Source: Tricholoma matsutake (Eukaryota; Basidiomycota; Agaricomycetes; Agaricales; Tricholomataceae). From it: 64,000 nt of DNA. Numbering within the stretch: position 1 is the first letter of the stretch; every line of letters starts with the position of its first letter. The position numbers and the translations under genes were made by a program. The stretch lies in assembly GCA_026075535.2 (NCBI GenBank), contig AP026544.2:4712001-4776000 (forward strand), written 5' to 3'. Positions 54,877-64,000 of the stretch are shown one piece after another. The notes below the pieces were generated by a model. It was given only the letters and a program-made list of their open reading frames with translations. It did no database searches and was not told the DNA's origin.

Positions 54877-56781
54877 TCAAGCAGTAGCTAAACCATGAAT
54901 CCAGCTAAGAATAACACTGTTCTCATCACCTATGTGTCTCCAAGCCAAGGTGGCTTCATCAATCTGCTGTATCTCCTCCAAATGTAAAGGTGCATTGGGA
55001 GTGTTTACCTGTACTTCATTGAGGTTATCAGGTGGTCCAACTCTTCCTAACCAACTGGTGGAACCTTCCCTAATATCATTATTGTGCTGCTGTGAAGTGA
55101 GGAGTCTTTCATCTCTCAGGGCCTCCCAATCAATCCCAAGCACCTCGAGATCATCCTCAGTCATCTCATCATCATGTGGTAGCTGATCTCCTCTTACACC
55201 ATGAACCAACTGGTCAAAACTGAACATGTCTGCAGGTGAGCGGTTTGGCCCCCCTCTGATCTGGATGTGGTGTTCATTCCAGGATTCAGCAAAGAATGTG
55301 AGAATTTCATTTAGCGCCCCAAGGAATAAATGGTGGAGAAGCCAAATATGGTTGGGGTTGTTGATGTCGAGACCATATCTCAGCTCAAGGGTAGTGAAGT
55401 AGTCTGACCACATAGCTCCTACTTGAGCAGTAACATCAACCCAGAGACGTTCGATTCTCATGTTGTGAACACTTCTGTGGATACTGAGTGTCACAACATT
55501 ACCCAGAGATAAATAAGTCAATTTACCTTCCCCAGATATATGAACTGTGTAATGTCCCTCGGAAATCTTCTATCCATGCAGCAACCAGCAGATTTTCTGT
55601 TCCATGGTCACCTCTCAACCTGGAGAGTATACCATACACTGCAGCACCAGCCAAGAATAGGTCCAGCACAGTTGATGCCCTATTATTATCACTGGCCCAG
55701 AGACCAGTAATTAGCCTTGAATATCCATCAATAAAGCCGTGAATGACTATGCCCCATCTAATAAGACCTAAATTGACATTACAAGGCTGTGGACTCAGCT
55801 GGATTATTTGATGGCTTACCATGTTGACCATCATGATGCCATAAGGCATTAGGGCCTGGAACATTATAAGTTCATCTCCAAATACAAATCCTTTCAAATA
55901 CCCGGTGAACAGGGTCTATGCGCAGTAATGAAGAACAGATTCTCTCCTGCTGAACTCTGTGGCCAAGTGGACACAGCATTCCATCTATCATTGAAATGCC
56001 TGCTCTGCAGAAATGGGAATGAAGATGAAGAATCAAGTCATCAAGATCTCCATTGGTGATAGTTGATATTGCACTAGTGGATGGGACCTCTTCAACCATC
56101 AAACTACTGGGTAAAATAGTTGGAATTGGAATATCTGGCTCCAGTATGTCATCGCCTTCATTCAAGTTGACAAGGTTAGAATTTGCATCAGATGTGGAGG
56201 TGGCAAAATTTTCTTCATCACAGTTAGAGAAGGGATTCTGACCAGGTGTAGCAAGACCATACTCCAGAAGAGCATTCTGTAGAGTGGAGCGGTCAACACC
56301 AAGGAAATTTGCAATACCAGATGTAGTACGCTGGGTGACAGCCCAAGCAAGAAATTGGGGGTCAAACACAATCCTCGGTTGACCTCTACAGCCAGTGTGT
56401 AACATGCCCATCACTGAGGGCGATCCATAGTGGGAATTATTCAAGCTTCACTTGTACATCTATTGGATATCGCTCAACATTAACACTATATTCTTGGACA
56501 AGGTTAGGTATTCCTGAGTCTCAAAAACCCCTGCATGCTGACAGCATAAATTACTCAATATAATTTTGAATCCTCTCTGAATTTGCATGGACCTGAGTCA
56601 CCATCACTCTGTACTCTTCCACATCATTGCCCCATCTCTCAAGGACAGTAGGGTCCATTTCAGACTCATTGACCAGTGCAGATTGGATTGCATTTGAAAA
56701 GTGGTGATATTGAGCTCTGAAGGCAGCCAATAAATCAAATTCCACAGGGTGTTGTTGTGACTCAGAATTGTCTTGAAGCAT
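54877..56781 (-). pseudogene. fungal rve-type integrase/transposase gene, spliced
   Basis: Minus-strand exons separated by introns 55768-55819 and 55475-55526 (52 nt each), with a third intron likely near 56510-56550. An N-terminal part (56781-56551) is helical. Then comes a DNA-binding helix-turn-helix-like block (QRTTSGIANFLGVDRSTLQN). The integrase core follows: IHGFIDGYSRLI (first Asp), LRGDHGTENLLV (second Asp), and VHNMRIERLWVDV (Glu) about 38 residues on, a DD(35)E-like layout. The C-terminal part has IRGGPNRSPADMF. Such genes are common in agaricomycete genomes and are thought to come from integrase-bearing DNA transposons. A TGA at 55872 fits a former CGA. Element ends were not found. 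Confidence 0.82.
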
Positions 56782-57012
56782 GGTTGCAAGGATTAGTCAT
56801 CACACAGCTTTTGTTGTCCCACTGGCATGTATCAATATGACTTCACATCAGGAAGCTCCCAATCTTTTAACTCTGATGGTTGGTTGGTCTGACTTTAATT
56901 GTAGGGCCCTATCTGATATTCTTTAGTACTAGATGACCGATGTACATTCTCCTGTACTGCTGTTGCAAAGCAAGACAACAGGACCCTTCTTTCACATTTA
57001 TTCCTAAATCTA
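56782..57012. other. intergenic, divergent
   Basis: About 230 bp between two oppositely oriented decayed genes; no site recognised. Confidence 0.4.
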
Positions 57013-58387
57013 TTGGCTCATTCCAACTTTCTTGCAAACAGGTCTGGCATGATGTCAATCATGTTACAGACCCTGCTAGCCACCCTCAAATCCACTGAGG
57101 AATACCTCACTTCCTCCATAGCGAAGATTCTCAATGCAGATGCCAAGGTCATCATCGCGACAACTTGTGTCCCTGAGTTTGGGGATGGATTGCAGAACCT
57201 GACACACTGCTATAGGACCCTGTGTGTGTTAAGTGAGGTGGGACATGAATGCTTAATTCCAGCCCCTTGCATGGCCTGTTTTGAGCTACTAGCTGCTGAT
57301 GTGGATCATGCAAGCATCATCAGCTTTGCCCATTCTCATTCACCTTTTGGGGTAGAGATGAGCAAACATTTTTTTATTGTCTTTCATGTCCCCAACACAA
57401 TCCATTCTACAACAAACCGCTGCAGTTCCAGGGCATCTTCAGAGTTGAGTTTAAGCCCTTCCAACTCTGTCAGTCATCTGCTTTCTCAGTGTTCCTCTCT
57501 CCACTCCCTCACACCATCATCCCAGCACTCCTCTCCCCACCTACCAGCACCCTCCTCACCCGCATCTGGGAACCTGCTGCAAAATCGCCTCTCTCCCTCA
57601 TCTGATCGCCCATAAAGTGAAGACCTTTGCTCTCATGGGAATCAGGGTTTTATGTTCAATTCTGTGAGAACGATGAAGCCAAACACTTTCTTCATTGCAC
57701 CAGCAGATACGCCCCCAGCTGCAAACCCCAAATGGGGAGAACACGGCCCACCACCCACCCTGACACTATGTCCGCAAGTTTCTCCAACAAGCTCTGAGAG
57801 GGCAGCCACATATATGAACAGTGTGGGATTGTTGCTCCAACTCAAGGGCATAGACACGAATGATCCACAAGTTGTCAATGCTCGGTGTCAGCAGGGACGG
57901 ACCCTAATGCACTTGGTTAGGAACCATCACGCTATGGTTTCACTACTAAAGCAATTAGGTTTCACTGTGCCTCTTCCCAAAAAAGGTGGTAAGATTGATG
58001 TCCATGGTCTCACCTTCCAGGCTTCAGAGGTTTTGGATCACTTTAGTTGGGCAGCGACTTCATTTGACCACAAATGCAGCTGGTATGACTGGGCTGAGGT
58101 GGCGGCAAGAAGCCAATGGAAAGGACGCATTCCAGGTTAGCCCCTTCTAGCTAGGCTTTTCATGTGAAGTGCATATTTTGACATCCGCCACAGGGAAGGA
58201 TGAGGCTAGCTACAAATTGTATTCCCTCTGGAGAGGCATATGCTACCTTTGGAGTTCTAATGGTCCCATATCCACTGGCCAGATCCCTAATGCAAGGTCA
58301 ACTGACCCCGATGAAGCCTTTGGTGCTGGAGTGACCCAAAATCAACTCTCTACTTCCAAGGCCACTTTGTCACTCTGTCTCAAATAG
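57013..58387 (+). pseudogene. unknown two-exon gene with one internal stop
   Basis: The frame 57013-58135 plus exon 58194-58387, joined through a 58-nt intron (58136-58193, GTTAGC ... GCCACAG), gives about 438 codons in phase with one TAA at 57613. The first half has ADAKVIIATTCVPEFGDG and a Ser/Pro-rich stretch; the second has HLVRNHHAMVSLLKQLGF and DHFSWAATSFDHKCSWYDWA. I recognise no family. The true start is unclear; an ATG lies at 57051 and an upstream exon is possible. Confidence 0.5.
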
Positions 58388-58439
58388 TATAGTTGTCATA
58401 ACCATGCCCTCTGTTGACTCAACCAATATTATTCTCACC

Positions 58440-58508
58440 ACTTGAATTTGTGAACTAAGTGTACTCGAATTTGTGAACTAAATGTACTCGAATTTGTGAA
58501 CTAAGTGA
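58440..58508 (+). repeat. three copies of a 23-24-bp word
   Basis: ACTCGAATTTGTGAACTAAG occurs three times head to tail. Confidence 0.85.
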
Positions 58509-58550
58509 AAAGCTGCGTGTTTGTTGTACAAAGGATTGGGACTACTCCAA

Positions 58551-59655
58551 TCATGATTTCTTCCTCTTCTGGGTCTCTTCCTGTTTGTGTTCCAGCGCTC
58601 GTCTCGCTGTCTCAAGCATATCCTGCAGCTGTCACTTCATAGTGCGCTTGCCTGCCAAATCAGTGTCTGTCTGCAAATCGACATTGCTTTGGATTGTGTC
58701 AAGAAGGAGGTGATATGGAATTGAGATAGCATAGTCATTGCCATGCCTGCCTTGAGGGATTGTCTGAAAGATGTGCTTTTGCAGAATTCAGATATAGTGA
58801 TTCTCACTTATACCTGGGATTAACTGTTTTTACGAATAGTTACAAGGTTGTAAACCATTGTAGAGGGTCCCTTACCTGATATCTCTCTGTTCACAACACA
58901 ACATACTTCCAGTACACTTTGACATCCTTTTGGAAGAAAATGTATTGATACTTGTCAGCAAGTGATGCCAAGACCACCCTCGCTGAATCGTCAAGACTAT
59001 TAACATGCATCAAGCAATTGAGGTCAGAGTCTTTCCCAGCCCAAGACTCAAGTTGTTCAGATTCTGTAAGCTCCCAAAAATTGATGGTAACTGCCTTCAA
59101 CTGTCTTCCAATGCCTTTGACAATCTTATCCTCTATATTAACCATAATCACAAGCTGTATACCACCAAAAGTACCTGCCACCAGCCTAGCAGCATCTCGG
59201 CCAAGTTTTTTTGCTGTTTCACTGTAACCCACTTCCCAAGCAATCATTGGATAATGGGTCCAGGCATTGGGTATGTCAGGCTGCTCATAGATTGCAAAAT
59301 TGGGGGTCTTCTCTCCATCATCAGATAACTGGATGTTAGATCCACCACCAAAGCTGGCATTGGGTGTATCTCCATGAAAAATGACCCCATGGATGTGTTC
59401 ATCAGACATCCTTGGGAACATGTGGCTGATAGACTCATGAATCATGGTAGGAAAATGCATGATAAGGTCAGTGCCAGAAAAGTCGATGCTTAAAAGATTA
59501 TTAGATAACCCATCAAAGTTTTGAAGGGTCAGGTGTTAAACTCACTGAGCCTGTGCCCATCCTTCTAGTTCACCCTTTTCCGCCATCAGCTGCAGAGTTT
59601 GAAAGGTTTCAGATGTAACACCTTTCACTAATATACGGTTTGGAGCACCAGCCAT
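58551..59655 (-). pseudogene. PD-(D/E)XK nuclease-like protein, three exons
   Basis: Exons 59546-59655, 58876-59488 and 58551-58775 join in phase through introns 59489-59545 (57 nt) and 58776-58875 (100 nt) to give about 315 codons. The middle exon has TPNFAIYEQPD followed by MIAWEVGYSETAKKLGRDAA, the Asp/Glu-x-Lys-like layout seen in restriction-endonuclease-fold proteins that are common in fungal accessory regions. The usual PDFxIY Asp is Asn here. The C-terminal exon is a charged coiled coil (LQDMLETARRALEHKQEE). TGA codons at 58891 and 58632 both fit former CGA. The fold call is from motif memory only. Confidence 0.5.
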
Positions 59656-60446
59656 TCATGTCAAGAACAGATTCAGCTCAGAAAGGATACCCTCTATAGA
59701 ACATACAGTAGGGGTTTCAGGAGTATTGGAAATGCAAGGGGGGACAGAGTCACTCCGCATCTCCAAAGGATGATCAGGGCACATGAGGTCACTAGAGGGG
59801 GGAGTGGAGATTGATGGTGAATGTGATGGGTTCAAAGTAGGTGCAGCATGGGGCTGAGGAGTGCTAGCAGGCATATTAAGCTTGGCAATAGGTTTAGATG
59901 ACTTGGATGGGCAAAGATTTGGGCCATTTGGTGGTGGTGAGGATTGAGCATGGACCTGGTTGAGACTCCAAGAGGGCACAAAGGTGCTATGTATATTTCC
60001 ATAAGGTCCAGGTGAGAGGCATGGCTGAAACATTTGATAACAATGGCAAAAGATGAGGACAAAAGGCAAAGAGATTGGTTTGAGGCACTAAGTGGGGTCG
60101 CAGTGGGAATAAAAGAGCCATGCAACTGTCTCCACTATCATAGCTTTTATATCACATGTCTGCTCATGTGAAAAACATTATATTGCATAGTGTATTGTAA
60201 CTAGAGAAGGGGTAGACATCACTAATGAAGAATGCAATGGTAGCAAGCAAAGGCAGGTGTTGGTAGAATTTGGAGGACTATCAAAAGAGAAAGAGGGTAG
60301 TAGTAAAGATAAAAACAATTAAAGGGGTGATGAGCAACGTCAATGATAGCAAGCAAAGACGGTCATCAGGAGGTAGAATTTGGAGGATGACCAAAAGAAG
60401 GCACTAAAGATAAGTAATTAAAGCAATCAGACACATCAATGTGAAA
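59656..60446. other. region without a firm gene
   Basis: A Pro/Ser-rich minus-strand frame (60069-59656, 137 codons) ends directly before the start of the nuclease-like gene. It shows no domain and may be chance. Two segments with AGCAAAG-GGT-GGTAGAATTTGGAGGA recur at 60245-60285 and 60345-60390. Confidence 0.35.
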
Positions 60447-63296
60447 TCAGAGAATTGAATGAGAACCAACAGCACCCAGGCATTCACACAAAAGCCAGTG
60501 ATCAACAGCTTCCTGAAAGGTGCAAGCTTCTCAATTGGGGGAAGAGTCCAGATTGTGTAAACACATCAAGTAAGAAATGGGAACCCTTGCTTCCCACAAG
60601 CAGGTCTTGAAGCTGATCGTTCCTTCTGCTATCATCACTGACCAGACTTCAGAGTCTAACCCATAGGTAAGTCCATCATCATCTACAAGAACAACCTGTA
60701 CAATATTCATTATCTGTGAAAGGTAAGATCATGGCATTTGCACATATCATAATTTGCCCGACTTCATTCACATTGACAGATGAACTTCCAGTGGATGCCC
60801 AGGCGAGTAATTTTAGTCGAAAACAGGGTTTGCTGATTGTTGACAGGTCTACCGATGTTGAAAACTGGCCCCGGACCTCTTCGAATGAGTTAGGACAAGG
60901 AATACCAGAACCACTGAGAAATGATGTGATAATGGAGTCAAATGTCATAGAAGGACAAATTGAAGAAAAATGTTCAGCTACTTCTGTGTCGGCTGTCTTC
61001 ACAGCCAGGTAAGGTTCCAAATCCTTGTAGCATGTGATGTTTGACATCCAAAGAGCACTGAAGAGGAACTCTGAACCTCCTTCAAGAGAATTCACCAGCT
61101 AAGAAAGTTGCATAAGTATCCATGCTGATGACAACGATAAAGCTGAACCTTAGGGAAGCTGAAGCCATTCCAGCAGGGTAGGTTGAAGCCCAAGAGAAAG
61201 GCTAAGATGTCAGGATGATCTGGTTGGGAGGGCCCAACAATAGCTCGATAAAGGATTTCACATGCTGTCCACTGATGAGTTTCTTTGTCTTGGCCAAGAA
61301 GTGCCACCTATTGGAAGTGCTGATGAGTACATTGTATACAGACTAGTAATTGATAACAAAGCACCTGCATATCATGATACATTATAAAATGGGACTCAAA
61401 AGGTGTCAGATCCCCAGTGTGGCCAATGGTGAGCCAGTTTTGAATTAATTGACAAAGATCAGGATACCAGTTACCCAAGAACAAAGGGTGGATAGCATTG
61501 AGATTAGATTGGTGAATGAAATAGTGAAGAAGAACTGGAGAGAGAGGGACTGGAGCAACACCATTGATGATTAAGAGGCTGGTAAGTGCACCCAATGTAG
61601 CAAGACTTTGGCCGCAAGCAGAACTTGAAGGACCTCTAGCTAAGGACCTAGAGGTGGGGACAGTCGAAGGAGTCGAGGCAATAGTGACATGCCCATCCTG
61701 GCATGGTAAGAACCATTTGGTGGATTCATGGCAGAATTCTTGAGATGACAAGTGTAAAACCTCCCTCTCAATTCCTTTGCCAATGGAGAGTGTTTGTTCA
61801 TATCCATCCTGATTTATCTGAATTCTAGAACCAATTGGTTAGTATTCCACTTTGAGCTAATGTGATATACTCATAAAACTTACATCACAAAGTCTCACCC
61901 TGGAGCCAGAATATCAGTGAAGTCATTTGTTTGCGCCACTAGTGCAAGAGCCCTATTGAAACTTTGGACCAGCTCTTTAACATCTGTGCCCTGTATCTTC
62001 AAACAGTCAATGTCCACACCTCTTGTGGCCAAGATGTAGGCACGTTCTTTGAGGCGGTTGGGTGTAATGGCCTCTGGAAAACAGGAATCTGTTGGGGTCC
62101 ATGGTTGTGACCACAATACAGCGGGAAGTGACAGTAACCTTCTCAGTGGGGCAGGGTGTGCAGTGGCTGGAGTAGGTGGCACTGTAGAAGAATTGCTTGT
62201 AGAAGACACAGTGCGGGATGGAGGGGAGTGGCGGTGGAGGGCCTTGCTCTCCTACCATGTCTAGTAGTGTTTCGATTGGAAGGAAGCTGGTGCACGATGA
62301 GTAATATATCAAGAAGAACACTCAAATGCACTCACTTGAACTATAGCAGCACCAGATGGTACAATCCCACCCATCTCCACATCACTCATCTCCAAGTCAT
62401 CCCCTGCTTCACTGCAATCTGTGTCAAGATAGCATCATTAGCCATTTGATCATCTCAAAACCTGCCATAGACCCTTGAAGAAATACAGATGTGGCTCTTA
62501 GGCATAGGATTGGTAGCATCAAAGGAGAGTTTTGCTGTCAAAGGAAATTGGCTGACAACTATGCCAATCAAATAATTAATACAGTAGTCAGGGAATACGA
62601 CATCATATTGAACGACATATTTACATGCACAATAAAGCGACCATTTTCAATACAAAAATCCAAATTCTTCAGGGAATAAAGGGTGTGGTTGGCTGCCATC
62701 ATCCCTAATGTCAAATTCTCAGTGACTGGAGATCATTGCATCTGGACTTGACCATCATTTGTGTGTACCCTTCCATGGTTAACAAAAGACAGGAGCTGAA
62801 GAGGTAAAGACTCGTGATCAAGAATTGCATGTGTGTCCTGAACCACAAATGAGTATGTGAGGGAGCAGTCCTTCATGTCATCCACAACTCGAGGGAGTAA
62901 GTTGGAAACCAAAGTCGCAGATGGGACTTCATAATCATATACCAGGCAGAGCATCCTCAAATATGTGTTGAATGAATCCCTATGAAACCTATAAAAGAAG
63001 ACAGTGTTGTTACCGTCCACCTGGCAATGAAAATAAGTTTGACTGAAATCCTTGATTTGTCCAATCACATACTGGGGGTGGATAAACTTTAACCCTTAAT
63101 TGGATGTTGATGTCGCCATTTCCACCATCAACATAGCATTGATTCTGTGGCAAACATAATGAAGGGGGAGGCACTGCTGGGCCTCTTGTGCACCTATTTC
63201 TAGTGCAAATTGGTAGGGCTGCTTGTCGAGGCAGATTAACGGAAGCCGACGTGAGTCTTTGCTGGTTGACTTGGCGGTGTTAGGAAACCACCCCAT
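60447..63296 (-). pseudogene. long multi-exon gene, unknown or HECT-like
   Basis: A minus-strand series of coding-like exons ends at a stop at 60447. The best parts are 63296-62733 (PLICLDKQPYQFALEIGAQE; HPQYVIGQIKDFSQTYFHCQ), 62209-61895, about 61870-61350 (SIGKGIERE, WFLPCQDGHVTIAST), 61290-61150 (PDILAFLLGFNLPCWNGF), 61095-60700 (LAWASTGSSS) and a last part (FQEAVDHWLLCECLGAVGSH). Clear introns occur, for example GTAAGTTTTATG ... ATACTAACC ... ATTCAG near 61880-61820. The shape recalls a fungal protein group that I loosely associate with HECT ligases; this is weak. TGA codons at 62733 and 61895 fit former CGA, so the gene is decaying. Confidence 0.4.
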
Positions 63297-63551
63297 TACC
63301 TAATAAACTTTCATTTTTATTTTATTATGTTGAATTACGCTACATGATGCCAAATGATGCTACATTTTGATAGCATGAGAATTTTATTTTGCACGCATCA
63401 AAATGTACGCGCATGTACGAGTGCATCGGTAACAACAATGTACAATATATGTAACATAGTATATAAACCCTAAATATATGCCTAGGGGACCCCAGTTGTG
63501 TTCTCTTAGGTATTCCACCTACGTTTTCGGTGTGAAAGGCCTATCTCAACA
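63278..63551. repeat. possible solo LTR (274 bp)
   Basis: It starts TGTTAGG and ends CTCAACA, has a TATATAAACC box at about 63460 and a length usual for copia-type LTRs. No matching target duplication was found at its edges and no second copy is in the window, so this is tentative. Confidence 0.35.
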
Positions 63552-64000
63552 AACTTACCTATTAATAACCCCTCCCATCAAAAACATCAATTTCCCCATC
63601 ACGTGCGCAGATCCCACCCCCTTCTTGTAGAGAGAACCCGCATGGTCTTAGCTAGCAGATAGTGGGTGTCGCCCTAACAGAAGAACACAACTTCCCATAT
63701 CAGTGCGCCTTCTCTTACTTGCACATACGTCATTATTTCACCGCGCCACATCCAATTACTCATCCTTTCAGCACGAGCCAGAAGTACTTGTATATACGTA
63801 ATCTACCTTTTCTTTCATAAGCCGACACCAGGCCTCGCCTTACATTGCGACTGCCAGTGATCGAGAGGCAGCGCTCATCATTAGGACAGCTGCAACCAGA
63901 CAACCAATCGGATCTGGTTTAGTTATGATTTACATCACTCTATTCGGATGACTATTTTAGTTACAAGCTGAATTCAGTGATATCTCCGAGATCAGGCACT
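63552..64000. other. no gene recognised
   Basis: Short frames only; no repeats or RNA genes seen. Confidence 0.45.

Overview
The window looks like a transposon-rich stretch of a filamentous basidiomycete, most likely an Agaricomycete. The reasons are short introns (about 43-68 nt) with GTAAG-type donors and CTAAC/CTAAT branch points, and mobile-element families typical of that group: Ty3/gypsy chromoviruses with a C-terminal chromodomain, a Helitron with the DUF6570-like N-terminal region, a TA-target TIR transposon with a DDE transposase, and a fungal rve-type integrase gene. I cannot name the species.

Layout. 1-7203 is a decayed gypsy element (element 1) whose 5' LTR is cut by the window edge; it sits in a Helitron remnant on the minus strand (7204-9300). 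9301-16650 is decayed repeat DNA with a 20-bp minisatellite, a solo LTR (11007-11432, target duplication GACAC) and remains of a spliced gene. 16650-18276 plus 24324-24540 is one copy (locus A) of a modular hairpin/intron repeat that I do not recognise. It is split by gypsy element 2 (18277-24323, minus, target duplication TCAGG). 24541-28160 is mostly non-coding.

28160-37906 is the one normal gene island: a small hypothetical gene, MCM10 (+), ASF1 (-) and a large RasGEF gene (+). MCM10 and ASF1 converge. ASF1 and the RasGEF gene diverge from a 627-bp shared promoter. The island fits S-phase and cell-cycle housekeeping and is free of premature stops.

37907-40520 holds more relics and locus B of the modular repeat. 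40521-54838 is a three-level nest: a TA-flanked TIR transposon with an intron-containing DDE transposase, interrupted by gypsy element 3 (41421-52585, same family as element 2, target duplication ACAAT). Element 3 is itself interrupted by a 5136-bp non-coding TIR element (45363-50498) with an 11-bp direct repeat at its ends. That innermost element carries two sets of inverted tandem arrays plus locus C of the modular repeat. 54877-63296 holds decayed spliced genes: an rve integrase, two unknown proteins, a PD-(D/E)XK-like protein and a long protein of possible HECT relationship.

One mutational process links the mobile part. Almost every premature stop in six or more unrelated element families is a TGA where CGA (Arg) fits. 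Where the two related gypsy copies can be aligned, three such stops are CGA in the other copy. The two LTRs of element 2 differ at five positions, all CpG. The three recognised host genes have no such stops. This points to CpG methylation and deamination, or a RIP-like process, confined to repeats. All claims are from reading the sequence; no database search was run.
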